A stretch of DNA of 64,000 nt from contig CM056387.1 of the NCBI GenBank assembly GCA_029718625.1, positions 32,806,105 to 32,870,104 of the forward strand. Direction: 5' to 3'. Numbering within the stretch: position 1 is the first letter of the stretch; each line of letters opens with the position of its first letter. Shown here piece by piece: positions 20,542 through 32,043 of this stretch. Below the pieces are notes generated by a model. That model ran no database searches. It had not been told where the DNA came from and saw only the letters and a program-made list of their open reading frames with translations. The translations under genes and the position numbers were made by a program. The stretch comes from Synaphobranchus kaupii. Its lineage: Eukaryota; Chordata; Actinopteri; Anguilliformes; Synaphobranchidae.

Positions 20542-22152
20542 ATGGAGAGCTTTATGGTTCGTTACATTGCCAAGCACGGCAAATCTGACATTCTAGAAGG
20601 CATTGAAAGACAGGAGAAGCCATATACATGGGCTGTGTCCCAATTTGAGAGCCACCCAAAGGTTGGCAAATTAAATAAAAAAGGGAAGATTGCTATAGCA
20701 TTGCAAGCGATTCTGGCATCGTACAAAATGACTAAAAAGAGATTAGACGCTGTAGAGATAGAAAACCATACTCTTCAACAGCAAGTCACAGATAATGCAG
20801 TTACTATTACAAGTTATAAAGCGAATGCAACGCTTAACATAGATATTCAAATAAATCTGAGGCAGGAGGTTGCAGAGCTGAAAGACAAGAATCTGAATCT
20901 TGTACTGTCACTAGAAAAAACTGTCAATGACTTGAATCGCGCACAAGCGGCGTATGATTACTTGATTAGTAAATGTACAAATCTGACTCCCGGAACTCAC
21001 GCTAGTAATTCAGACCGTGTAGAAAAATACAGGAGAGCAGTAGATATCATGCAAGGACACTTAGCAGCGGTAGGGGTACCCCTTCCTGAGGGATTAGTGG
21101 CTGAATTAGACAGTGAGGATAAAACCAACTATTTTGGGGGAAAACCTGAATTGGATAATTGGGATAACTATTCGGATTGCAGAGTTAGGTTTCCCATGGC
21201 CCCTGTACATTCAACCACTACTATTCAGCCTGGGGAGGGGGGACAGAGGGAATGCACAAGCACAACTACGACACTTAGGCCACTCTCACCTGGTGACATT
21301 GAATCGCTCATCAAGAACATTGGTTACTTTGAGCCTTCTAAGAGAGATCCGCTAGAATTCATTGCATCACTAGAACGTGCGGTAGATCTACACAGACTTA
21401 CTGATGCTGATGCTTGTGTCACACTAATTGCATGCCTTCCACATGCCTTAGCTAGAGCGCTTTCTACTGATATACAAAACAAAGATGCAGACAAAGCTAG
21501 CAGGAAGAAGGCACTACTAGAGGTCCTGGGAACTCGAGAGATAGATTGGGAAAGAATTAGGGAAGTAGAAATGCAACAGGGAGAACACCCAGCAGCATAT
21601 GCTTCTAGATTATGGGATTAGGGGGCTTTCTCTGATTATAGTGGTATGCCACAATTAACCCAACAAGACCCTATTTTCAAGTCTACATTGATTGCACAGA
21701 GTGACACATACACTCGAGAGGCCTTAACACTTCACATAGACTCCAATACCCCATACACAGAAATTGTAACAAAAATGACTCAACTTTACAACTACAAAGA
21801 CAACAGGTTGGCAAATAAGAAGAGAAATCCGGTAGCTGCAGTTGGAGGAAGGCCACATAAGACTGTATCATGGAGAAATGAAGGATATGTGCCAGATGAC
21901 ATTAAGCAGCAAAGAGGAGAGAGGCCATTGCCCTATAATTCTGATGGAAAGTTTGTTTGTTATACGTGTGGAAAGGAAGGACACATAGCTAAGGAATGCA
22001 AATCTTTTCACAGTAAGGGTCCTAATCACTCAAGTTTGAGCCAGACACTCAGTAGTATACAGTCAGCAATAGCAAAACTGAGTGCAGAGAATGTTGATTT
22101 GCAGGCAGCTTTTTCTAAGATGAAAAGCAATACCACTTCACACTCAGCATAG
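20542..22152 (+). pseudogene. gag: Retroviral gag with internal stop
   Basis: One frame of about 536 codons, interrupted by an in-frame TAG at 21,619-21,621 and ended by TAG at 22,150-22,152. The N-terminal third has a long helical, heptad-rich stretch (roughly residues 60-140). The region after about residue 250 looks capsid-like. A single CX2CX4HX4C nucleocapsid zinc knuckle lies near 21,959-22,000. Gag would form the virus core and bind genomic RNA. The following pol frame is in register with gag, as in viruses that use stop-codon readthrough. The internal TAG breaks the protein in the capsid region. Confidence 0.8.
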
Positions 22153-22167
22153 GGGTGTCAGGCCTCC

Positions 22168-23277
22168 ATGCTGCACGTGGCACCTTTGTCACGTGATAGA
22201 TGGGGTAGACCAATTACACAGATCGCTGTTGGAGGCCGATGCGATAATTGGTTAGTGGATAGTGGTGCTTCTTTGTCTATAATTCATTCTAATGCAACCC
22301 CTAGTCACAGCAACAGGACCATCACAATAGAAGGCTTTGATGGTACTATGTCTCTGGCTTCTCAATCAGATAGTCTTACCTTTGAAATTGGCAAAGACAG
22401 GTTTAAAGACAAAGCTTGGCTTAGTGCGACAGGAGATGGGCGTAACATTTTAGGTTCAGACATCATGAAAAAGCGTGGTTACATTATAGATTATGGCAAC
22501 AATTGCATTTGGCGCAATACTGAGTCTAAAGATGAGTTTGTGGAGATTTCCGATGTTCATGCAGTGCATGCCATTAAGAAGTCTGAGGAATACGACTTAC
22601 ATACACTGTTGAGAGTTAACAATGTAGATTTGGAGGAAGTGTTAGCAAAACATAGCGGTGTTTTCGCTAAAAATAAACATGATTGTGGGCGAATAGATCG
22701 TGAAGTCATGGAGGTGAATATACAAGGTCGGGATCCTCCGCCACTTTGCAAGTATAAGTACCCAGAGGAAGCAAGCCCTTACATTCAATCTACGATTGAG
22801 TCCCTTTTGCAACAGGACGTCATACGACCCTGTCTCTCACCAGCAATGGCCCCCATATGGCCAGTTCGGAAACCAGACAATTCCTGGAGGCTTTGTGTTG
22901 ATTACAGAGAACTTAATAAATGCACGCCTACCTGTGCGCCAGTAGTAGCTTCAGCACCAGATGTACTAGCATCCCTGATACCGGAAGCAAATTATTATTC
23001 AGCATTAGACATTTCTAATGGATTTTGGTCAATACCACTGCATCCAGACTGCCAGTACAAATTTGCATTCAAATTTAAAAACACACAATACACATGGAAT
23101 GTTTTGCCTCAAAAGGCACATCAAAAGAAAGGACTCTCAAAACATGGTGATTCTAATCGAATAGTTGATGAACTGGCAAAAAGGGCTGCGATAGATGCCA
23201 TTGTTTATACAGAAGCTCCATACACAGAGCCTGTCTCTGCAGTAACCAGTATGGAACCAATAGATGTACGACAATAA
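22168..23277 (+). pseudogene. pol: Retroviral pro-pol remnant with deletion
   Basis: Same frame as gag. An aspartic protease active-site DSGA lies near 22,258. Reverse-transcriptase N-terminal motifs follow (VDYRELN near 22,900; ALDISNGFW near 23,005). The frame then jumps, at about 23,110, to a segment with DELAKRA resembling the end of RNase H. The catalytic YxDD region, most of RNase H and all of integrase are missing, so no polymerase activity is possible. A/T-rich and G-rich simple sequence follows. Confidence 0.8.
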
Positions 23278-23389
23278 AATGTAATGCCATGTATTTAAAA
23301 TAAAAATAAAAATAAAGAAAAAAAAGGGGGGGGGGGTTATAACTATTTTTGTTTCTCTTCTTTTTTTATTACAGAAATCCAGCATAAAT

Positions 23390-24024
23390 ATGTGGGAGGT
23401 CATCTGGACAATAATGCTACTGGTGATGGCGATGACACAAGAGTGCCCAGAGCAGCGCCCAGCACCTCTGTCTGGGGTAATTGCAAGACCACACCAGGGC
23501 ACCCTCATCAACAATGTCCAGTGGGTCCATATTCCAGTCCTGGTGAACTTGACAGCATGGTCTCCAGATCTGGACGAGCACTGCAAGGGGAAGAGTGTGA
23601 CCCAGATGTACAAGGATGTACAAGGACCTCATGACAACAGCATTCCTAAACCACCACAACATGGTGGCTGCCGACTTCCAGAGTGACAGCCCAACCCCCA
23701 CACCTACTGGACGAAAGCTGCTCGGGTTCCTGGATGGTGTTCTAGGATGGTGTTCTATTAGGTATTTCAAATTGGATGGATACCCTACAAATGAAAAGAA
23801 ACAAACTAAAACTGAAGGAGTTGATTGCCACTCAAGTCCTACAGACTGATGCTTTCTTACAAGAGAGCCTAAAGGAGGAACAGGACACAGTAAGAAATGT
23901 ACACACCATTGCATCTGCACTGTCAATCCTTGCTGACAGGGCCAGGAAAGCATTTAAAACCATTACAGCATGTTAATGGCTCTAATGCAAAGAAAAGACA
24001 ATCATATAATCAAAGTACAACAGG
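23390..24024 (+). pseudogene. Env-like remnant, N-terminal and middle part
   Basis: Pieces in three frames (23,390-23,686; 23,616-23,849; 23,776-23,976). The first begins with a hydrophobic signal-peptide-like segment; the last has a heptad-like helix typical of a transmembrane-subunit ectodomain. Position between pol and the 3' LTR fits env. Broken by frameshifts, then by the hAT insertion. Family assignment is weak. Confidence 0.5.
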
Positions 24025-24032
24025 GGCTCCAG

Positions 24033-27000
24033 CAGGCCCGGTTCTAGACTGTTTTGATTGGGGGGGCATGAAGAGATGTTGGTGGGGCACAAAGGGGAAC
24101 GAAGTAGCGGGGGGTCTGGGGGTCCTCCCCCAGAAAATTTTGAGCCTTTTAAAACTTATTTCCTGCATTTCTACACAACCTCACACAGGGTATTTTCTAA
24201 AATAAAATGTTTAGTCTATCGGAGAGAATCGCTGCGCATATAGCTGCCCTGGGCGAGTTGGAATCACGGTCGGGCTTGGAGGAGTTGCGCCCTGAATAAG
24301 GACATGATGACCTCTGTCTACCACCGGCTGACGGGGTTGTGCAGCGGTGATTCTCTAGCGGTTGCTACACGGAGGAATTGAATTAGAATAGGGGTTCAAT
24401 TGGGTGGGGGGGGGGGGGGGGTTTAAAAACACGTAGGCTAGCCTACTTTAATCCATATCAAGAGCCGATGTAATGGCCTTCTCATGAGCAAGAATAACCA
24501 GGTTTTGCTTTCGCCCATGCAACATGGTATGGTGGAAGGGGTTAAAGATGCAAGTGTAAATCCCTCGCAGCTAGACCAATGAGGGAATAGCCCGGATCGA
24601 AGGTTAAAACGTGATATTTTCCGCTGTTGCTGTGGGAAAAGGTAAGAGTGTTGAAATGTTACTGTTATTACAACCGGATGAGACTGCTTCTTTAAATTCG
24701 TGGGATCAGCTACCCCGTGTCAGAGACAATAGTACCACTTTGTCTCCTGCTTTAGTCTGGTCTGCAGGCTGACTCCAGCTTATCCAAAAAGGCAGCCTGT
24801 GTATATTCTATTAACGGTCAGCCACTAACGCTGATTCCATACTCGTATAAATCTGACTCCAATTTAATTATTAGTATATAATTTAAAAGGTATAATTTAT
24901 AATTGATTTGTTAAGATACTCTCGTACTCTGGAGCCTGTTCTCTGAACTGGATGCGCCGGTTCCACCGAGTGCTACATACGGCCGTTTATGTGCACCACT
25001 CACGGCTGACTAGATGTCTCCATTTATCTCAGAGGTTGCGGAGGAGACCACTTCATAAGGTATAGCCTATCTTAAAGGCTCAGGGACCCGAGAAGATAAT
25101 ATTGGCAACGTCCGTTCTCAACATGTATAAAAGGCATGCGGAGATGATCTAACTTAAGACAGAGTTCTACGGGTGCAATACACCGTGATACATTAAGCTT
25201 AACTAGTCAATCTCCCTAGATCAGCAGAGGGGGAAGTCCAGACTGAGGAAATCAATCAACTCATTACCGTGTTAACAGAGATAGAATGTCTTTTTCAAAG
25301 AAACCACACAAATCAAGTTTAACAGTTTACCAGGTAGGTTCTTTACTTAAAAATAATCAAATCATGGTTACAAATTACAACATAACATATTAAAAATAGA
25401 GTATAGAAAAATATTAAATCATACCTGGCAATTCACTACACACAATACACAGAGTGAGGTGTGCGGGAGAGTCTGATTACAGCTTCCCCGAGTTCCTTGT
25501 TTCCTATGCCTATAAGCCCAAACTCTGTGTTTGATCTGGCTGTGGCTGATCGTAAAACCATAAACTGGCCAGAAGGCTAATATTGCACCTTTCGTCCCTC
25601 CTTCAAGGGGGGTTTGGAAGAAAGAGTTTCCTGTGGTATAATTCCACAGTGGTAGTTTACTCCTGAGTTATGAAATATATATTTCCTCCATGTTTACCAT
25701 GTAGGAAATATATGCCATTGCACCACACACACCAAGACCATCAAAACGATATCAAACATGAATAGGTCTACGTTCGTGTTGTCATGAGAATCCCATCTCT
25801 GCATAGTTTTCAAATGTGATTAATATTAATGCCACAAACAGTCCCAGGATTCCAGTTGAAGAACATTACATTATACCCTAGTTTCCCCTGTTCAGTCAGG
25901 TACATTAACTGTGTGTATTTATTCATGTAACACTGAGAAACTGAACAATATATACTTATTCCTCTGGAAAAAGAGTGTACAATGTATGTTCCAGTGTCAG
26001 GACTATTTCCAGTATATACTGTACAATGTAGCATAAATATTCATCACATTTTAAGGTTTTTAAGCTTTAGGAAGACCAACGCAGTCTGTACTGTTATACC
26101 ATGCTGTGTGGACATAATTTGAATGAAAGGAGGCCTCAGTGACGTCAGGTGGGGGCAGTCTTGCATTGTCCGTGCGCGGGAGTTTCAAACAGATTAGAGT
26201 CTCTCCCAGGATCATAAAATCCTAGGACATTCTCGGACACCGTAAACCTTAGGCCAGATGGTCTCAGCAAACATCCTGGCACCAGAAGCGTGACTTTACA
26301 ACTCTCAAAGATCACAAAGATTGTCGCTTCCCGGTATTGTGTTCTTAGGTGCTCTGGGGTGTCAATTCCCATCTTACACAAGATAACTTGGAGAAATAAC
26401 TTGTTGCAGATGAAACCGATAATATCCAATTTTCAAACGGTCACCTGCACATTTTCTCCTCTCGCTGAGATTACTGTTTTTGTACATAATCCCTGACAAA
26501 AATAAACGCAATAAACAAAAATTTAACTAAAGTTAAACTAACATTTAGAACACTAATTTGCTTTGCCCTATGTGTGTGCAATCTGAGCCATCAGAGTTCA
26601 TAGTTGTCATGGCAACACCCGGTTTAAATGCTTTATTCCAGCGCACGGACTGTCCTACATATGTAAATGCTACACGAATTTATGACATAAAGAAATATGC
26701 TTCCCACAAAACTTGCTGTATTTATTGATATTTGTTATTCAGTAAATCAATTGCTTGACTGATAATTAATGTAAACAGGTTGAGAGTTTCATCCGTTTAA
26801 ATGTAGTCTACTGTGACAGGCGTTTTACATGATCCGAGATCCCACGATACGCCACTGTGCAGCAGCGCGGTTACTTCCGAGTATAGATGGGGGTGAAGTG
26901 CGTCTCAATTCAAATAACCCGCTCCGCCCTCGCTCCCTCCCACTCGCTAAACGCAAGTGTATACTCCTGTTTTATTGGTATGTGCGTCACATCCTCCCAA

Positions 27001-27987
27001 GTGAAGTTTGCAAGTGAAGTTTACGAGGGTGGAGCAAAAACTGGATTGGGACGCAGCCTGAGACTCCGAGAGACACTGTGCAGCGGACGGGTCTGCTTCA
27101 GAGTAGTGTTGTGTCGTTCGCGAACGATTCGTTCAAAAGACCGAATCTTTTGGGTGAACGAACTGAACTGAATCACTTACTGAAAAGATCCGTTCATTTC
27201 TCAGTTCAGTTGAGCTCTCGAACGGATCTGATCAGCAGCGAGCGTGCAGGGAGGGGGAGGGACTGTCGCGAGCGAACGTGATTCGTCCCCTGCGAACCAG
27301 TTCTGCTGTGCTGAGGCGCCGAGCGAGGCAGCGAGCGTGCAGAGTGGACTTCTGCGAGCGAACGTGTCGTGATTCGTTCACTGAAGGCTACTACTAGACA
27401 CAGTGAGTTAACGTGACGTGATCCTGAGTGATAATCAGCGGCTCAAACTGCCAGAATCAGGCCCAGCAAATTAAGACTTAAAAGTTATTTTAAAACCAGC
27501 GTTCACCTCCAATATTGATATTCAACGAGGAAACTTTTAAAATTTCAAGATTTGTAAATGGAGTTTGGCGCGTTTGTCAAAGCGACAGCACTTCCGCATG
27601 AACCGTTCGGCCGTTTCAGTTCACTGAGTGAGTCGGACTACGCGGTACACAGTCGGAGCTCCGCCCAAACACTGAACGATTCGGTGAACGAATCTTTTTA
27701 ATGAACTGATTTTAGTGATTCGAGTCACTGAAGTGAACTGTTTTGCCCATCACTACTTCAGAGCTCTGTGTGTTTGTGCCTGAACACGACGAGAAGAGGG
27801 GGAGACTTTGGAGGCGGGCTGTAGGCTGCCCACCCAATCAGAAGTTAGAAACGGTACTGGTATTTTCTGTGCTATTTTTCCATTGGCTGTACAAAATTAA
27901 TTTTTTTTCTTAACTTTTGATTGGGTGGGCAAGACGCACGTTTGGGTGGGCTGAGCCCACCCCTGCCCATAGATACCGCCGGCCTTG
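24033..27987. mobile_element. hAT element nested in the retrovirus
   Basis: Bounded by an 8-bp target duplication GGCTCCAG (24,025-24,032 and 27,988-27,995), with short inverted ends (CAGGCCCGG against CCGGCCTTG). 3,955 bp including a nested MITE. No convincing transposase frame. At about 24,552-24,590 there is a stretch resembling, in reverse, the end of the LTR family at 44-51 kb (AGCTAGACCAATGAGGGAAT), so other debris may be included. Confidence 0.75.
27104..27755. mobile_element. MITE nested inside the hAT element
   Basis: 8-bp target duplication CTTCAGAG on both sides (27,096-27,103; 27,756-27,763). Inverted ends TAGTGTTGTG and CCCATCACTA. Interior rich in CGAACGATTCGTTC-like motifs on both strands. 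Non-coding, 652 bp. Confidence 0.85.
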
Positions 27988-27995
27988 GGCTCCAG

Positions 27996-28120
27996 GGTAA
28001 GGATGATACTCTCATCAATCAAATGCATGATGGAGATGTAGACCTAGCCTACTCAGGTACATTGTGGGAATTGACATTTAAAGCCACTGTATGCATCTGT
28101 TTATTATTATTTTGATTCAA
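27996..28120 (+). pseudogene. Env-like remnant, C-terminal part
   Basis: Continues after the hAT insertion in a frame ending at 28,115 with a hydrophobic, membrane-anchor-like stretch (VCICLLLF). Short and uncertain. Confidence 0.4.
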
Positions 28121-28494
28121 CGTGTTATGATTTCTTGTATGTGTTCAGTCCTAAAGCGAAAAAAAAAAAAAACGTATATTTTCAAAATGACATTGTAAGG
28201 CAAACCCCTTGGCTCGGGTAGTACCTGGTCTCAAATCTCTCGCTCGCTGACTATTGTTATAGTCTAGTATTTATCAGCATGGCACCCAGGTTGTAGTGGT
28301 GATAACATCCACAGGGAACGCAGAGGCACTACCAGGCAGCGCTCAGAGTCAGACCAGTGGAATGAGGTGTTGCTCCCATGACGGGTAAGACATCGCCGCG
28401 TGACAGGAGAACAACCTAAGGCAGGACAGCACCGCCACTGATGAAGACTATGTACATATGATGCTTTATTGCACATAAGCATCAAACGGGGGAC
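28121..28494. other. Retroviral 3' region before the LTR
   Basis: No coding region. Ends with a purine-rich AAACGGGGGAC directly before the 3' LTR, a likely polypurine tract; a similar AAACGGGGGAC also occurs 16-34 nt after the 5' LTR. Confidence 0.5.
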
Positions 28495-28908
28495 TGTAAG
28501 AAGTCTGTCTCTGAGGCCAATATGTCTGCTAGCCACACATTCCCTTGATCTTATCATTATTACAAATACTGTTGGTGCAGGGGTAGCATAGGGAACGTGA
28601 GTGGGAAATCAGGAACTACTCAAATCAACAGACGTGCTAATTCAATCACAGCAAGACGGCCAATACACTACGGCCGAATTGATAGGTGTCACAAAACACA
28701 AAACTGTCTACATCCTTCCTAGTATGTGTATTCAACACTCCGGATCAAAGTTGGGAAACCAGATAAGAAGCAGTCATTTTAAACATTCGTGGTTCAGTCT
28801 GACTCTGCTGAATCCTAAGTGTCATTCGTGCGCTTAGTCACTGTCGGTATCGGAAATAAACTTTTTATCTTTTCATCACGTTCGAGAGACGTTCCTTTTT
28901 TCCTTACA
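28495..28908 (+). repeat. 3' LTR of the endogenous retrovirus
   Basis: 414 bp, TGTAAG to TTACA, with AATAAACTTTTTATCTTTTC. About 100 bp shorter than the 5' LTR and largely different in U3. Confidence 0.75.
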
Positions 28909-29753
28909 CAACGGTGGGCCTGGAGACCCCGGCGTCATGGGGGGACAGTCCTTTTTCAGAAGTGGATGAAGGGGCGGAGTGGGCGAGGCCTTTAGTGAGG
29001 AAGCGCACACTGTCAGGGACAATGGATGGTCGAAAGGCGGACAAGGCGTTGTGTCAGGTAACACTGTCGAACCGGTTTGCGACACTGGAGGGGGAGGGGG
29101 CTCAGGCTGGAACTGATTTGGACATGGATGTGGGTTCACCATCCGGCCTTATTGAGGGTTGGGATGTGGAGGGGTTGGTGGAAGTCTTGCGGACGGTCCT
29201 CAGAGCTCTGCAGAGAGGAGGGAATTGGTTGATAGAATGGCACCTGACTTCATCACAAATGGGCAGGTGTTAGTCAGAGGGGATTTTAATGTTGATCTGG
29301 GCAGGGGCAGGGATGCCAGCGCTGGGTGTGTTAAAGGCTTCATGGCGGGACATGCCCTGGTAGACGGCGAGAAAGCTATATCACCTCGACTGGACAGGCC
29401 CATGTGGTGCAATTCACGGGGGGTTGTTAGGAGGTTAGATTACATTTTTTTTGCCCCGTACTGTGTGCGTTTTGTCAGGTCAGGTTATTCCAGTTTTCTT
29501 CTCTGATCATGACGGTGTGTTTTTCAGAGTCAGGTCCCAGGCACCTGTTTTGGGACCTGGCTACTGGAGGATGAACATTAGTGTTCTACAAGAGGAGGAG
29601 TATGAAACCAGGTTTGTCTCATTCTTCCAGGGCCTTGAAGGGATGCGGGGGTGATACAGTGGTGGGAAGCGGTCAAGGAAAGGTGAAGGGTTTACAGTGT
29701 GTGGTACTGCAGATAAAGGGCGAGGGAGGTGGGGAGGGTGGTGCTCCGATTAA
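28909..29753 (+). mobile_element. Tx1-like LINE fragment with endonuclease end
   Basis: Continuation of 18,381-18,691. Plus-strand frames show an ORF1-like piece (28,914-29,160), then the endonuclease GDFN motif (near 29,279), RRLDYIFF (near 29,430) and SDHD (near 29,503), followed by a GPGYWR-type motif (near 29,560), all typical of L1/Tx1 endonucleases. Broken by several frame changes. Runs into the minisatellite. Confidence 0.7.
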
Positions 29754-30392
29754 TGCCAGCTGGAGCAGGAGCACACAGTGGGTAATAGAGATGGAGTGGT
29801 AGGCCAGCTGGAGCAGGAACACACATTGGGTAATAGAGGTGGAGTGGTAGACCAGCTGGAGCAGGAACACACAGTGGGTAATAGAGGTGGAGTGGTAGAC
29901 CAGCTGGAGCAGGAACACACAGTGGGTAATAGAGGTGGAGTGGTAGACCAGCTGGAGCAGGAACACACAGTGGGTAATAGAGGTGGAGTGGTAGACCAGC
30001 TGGAGCAGGAACACACAGTGGGTAATAGAGGTGGAGTGGTAGACCAGCTGGAGCAGGAACACACAGTGGGTAATAGAGGTGGAGTGGTAGACCAGCTGGA
30101 GCAGGAACACACAGTGGGTAATAGAGATGGAGTGGTAGACCAGCTGGAGCAGGAACACGCAGTGGGTAATAGAGATGGAGTGGTAGACCAGCTGGAGCAG
30201 GAACACACAGTGGGTAATAGAGGTGGAGTGGTAGACTAGCTGGAGCAGGAACACACAGTGGGTAATAGAGGTGGAGTGGTAGACCAGCTGGAGCAGGAAC
30301 ACACAGTGGGTAATAGAGGTGGAGTGGTAGACCAGCTGGAGCAGGAACACACAGTGGGTAATAGAGGTGGAGTGGTAGACCAGCTGGAGCAG
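29754..30392. repeat. 48-bp minisatellite
   Basis: About thirteen copies of a 48-bp unit containing GTGGAGTGGTAGACCAGCTG and GGAGCAGGAACACACAGT. Because 48 is divisible by three and the unit has no stop in several frames, long frames appear on both strands; they are artefacts of the repeat. It probably grew from a piece of the LINE it follows. Confidence 0.95.
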
Positions 30393-30550
30393 GTTTCTGA
30401 CCTCCAGAACGGGTTTCTGACACCCGTGGTATAGGCCTTATGCTGTTTGTGACATGTTTGAGAAGTCCTGGCTCAGCTTGAGTGAATTCTGCTCTGAGTG
30501 TGAAGGTCTCTCCTTTCTGAAGCAGCGTTAAAGCAGAAGTGAAGCTCAGA

Positions 30551-30578
30551 GGTTTTTGTCATGGTGTGAATCACCGTG
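30551..30578 (-). other. Variant RSS of V6
   Basis: Nonamer ACAAAAACC and 12-bp spacer normal; heptamer CACGGTG (30,572-30,578) with position 4 changed from A to G. The essential CAC is kept. Confidence 0.9.
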
Positions 30579-31084
30579 ATACCCACTCTTTAGCAGAGCT
30601 GTCCCATGTTTTACAGTAAAACACTGATGAGTCTCCTGCCTCCACATTGCTAATTATTAACTGACAGTCAGAATTAGTCTGACATTTAGAAGAGAAGTGA
30701 CTGGAGGAGAATCCAGCTCCATATGTGGGAGAGCTGTGAGTGCGGTGAAAATACAGCACAAACTGAGGAGCACTGCCTGGAACCTGCTTGTACCAGCGAG
30801 TGACTTGATTAGTCACAGTCCCAACGTTACAGTCCATAGTGCCCGTATCTCCTTTACTCACTGTCAGAACAGGAGGCTTCTGTGTCACCACTGTCACTCC
30901 ACTCACACCTGGGAAACAAGATGCTTTTGTAAGAAAATAAAAATCACATTTAAGTCCACAAAATGAATGTCATTAAACAATACTGAAAGTAAAATCAATG
31001 TCACATTGCAGTTAGTTTTTTTTGCATCATTAAGTTTTTCTTACATGAGAGCGCAGTGATGAGAGTGCAGAGTGTCCCCAGCAT
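30579..31084 (-). CDS. V6: immunoglobulin light-chain V gene (sigma-like)
   Basis: Leader exon 31,045-31,084, V exon 30,579-30,908 (330 bp). Landmarks: MDCNVG, WYKQVPG, and FYC in place of the usual YYC, which keeps the cysteine. Framework 3 has the additional cysteine pair (KCQ, SDC). The RSS heptamer is non-consensus. TATA-like at 31,169-31,175 lies inside a 21-bp palindrome; CCAAT at 31,210-31,214. Its 3' side abuts the minisatellite. Coding capacity intact; recombination probably reduced. Confidence 0.88.
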
Positions 31085-31161
31085 GTTGTCAGTGTGTGGT
31101 GTGAACGGCCCTTACTGTCCAGCTGAGAGATGAGCAGGTTGGAGTGTGAGGAGAGACAGTG

Positions 31162-31182
31162 ATTTTGACTATAAGTCAAAAT
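31162..31182. promoter_or_regulatory. Palindromic TATA element in V6 promoter
   Basis: Arms ATTTTGACT and AGTCAAAAT around a central ATA put the TATA-like box in a perfect inverted repeat. V12 and V13 carry the same element with one mismatch (58,262-58,282; 59,700-59,720). Other V promoters lack it. Confidence 0.55.
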
Positions 31183-31219
31183 GTAAAAGGGAGGAGCCTC
31201 TGCACTCAGCCAATCATAG

Positions 31220-32015
31220 TTTTCCAAAAAAGGGTTCAGCCAATCGGCTGCTCTCAGCAGATTTCATAACATAAGTCATATTGGTGATAGGGAATCTTAC
31301 AAATCTGTGACAAATTACTTATGTGTTATTACATCTATAGGAGTATATGAACATACTGTCACCTGAGGCAGGTCCTCTGCTCAGAAGAAGTATAGATACT
31401 GTATGTTTATTTAAATAATTAATAAGGACAGCCATGACTCGAAAGTTGTAGGATGAATTCCCAGTTAGGGAGTTACCATTGTACCACTGGTCAATGTACT
31501 TAGTTTCAATTGCTTCAGTAAATATCCAGCTGTGTAATTGGATTATATATAAAGAATGTAAGCTGTGTACGTAACTCTGGACAAGAGCAATTGCTGAATG
31601 CCTTAAATATCACTGCAATGTGCTGGGTTTTGTTTCAGAAGAAATAGATATTTACTTGTCATTGGCCTTGTTAGCATGTGAGAATTTATGTTGTCTTTTG
31701 GGGAGATATACAGGCCTGTACATAGAGAACTACCTAATGATTGACTGGTTGGATTGGGTCAGATACAGTGAACAGTATAGTTACTGCAGAGTCCAAATAT
31801 ATGATCATTTTACAGACTGTTGTTATTTGGTGTCTTTTTGCTGACTGACTCTTTTGCTGCTTGTAGTTTTCTTCAACTTTGGCTGCTGGAGACTTTTCTC
31901 TGTTGACATTACTCTGTAGATGAAGAGGCTCCATGGATGAGAGATCCTGGTTCAGCTTGAGTAAATGCACATCTTCTCTCCTTTCTGTAGCTTTAAAGCA
32001 GAAGTGAAGCACAGA
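31220..32015. other. V6-V7 spacer with SINE remnant
   Basis: Closely related to 58,320-59,085 and 59,758-60,523. Contains a SINE-like piece at about 31,430-31,610 (GTAACTCTGGACAAGAGCAA tail). No gene. Confidence 0.65.
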
Positions 32016-32043
32016 GGTTTTTGTCATGGTGTGAATCACTGTG

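Larger units (their letters stand above)
18692..28908 (+). mobile_element. Degenerate endogenous retrovirus, 10.2 kb
   Basis: Starts TG and ends CA, flanked by a 4-bp target duplication CAAC (18,688-18,691 and 28,909-28,912). The interrupted host sequence is a LINE fragment whose intact copies are in this window, which fixes both ends. Order: 5' LTR, long leader with foldback and hairpin array, gag, pol remnant, env remnant, 3' LTR. A hAT element sits in env. gag has an in-frame stop, pol has a large deletion and env is frameshifted, so this is an old inactive copy. The gag and pol frames and a Cys-His box suggest a retrovirus rather than a simple Gypsy element; exact genus not assigned. Confidence 0.85.

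Noticed and set aside
29754..30392. CRISPR-like array
   Set aside because: Units are contiguous with no variable spacers, and the host is a vertebrate.
29673..30423. Long open frames of 150-243 codons in the 29.7-30.4 kb region
   Set aside because: Artefacts of a 48-bp repeat without stops; protein would be a pure 16-residue repeat.
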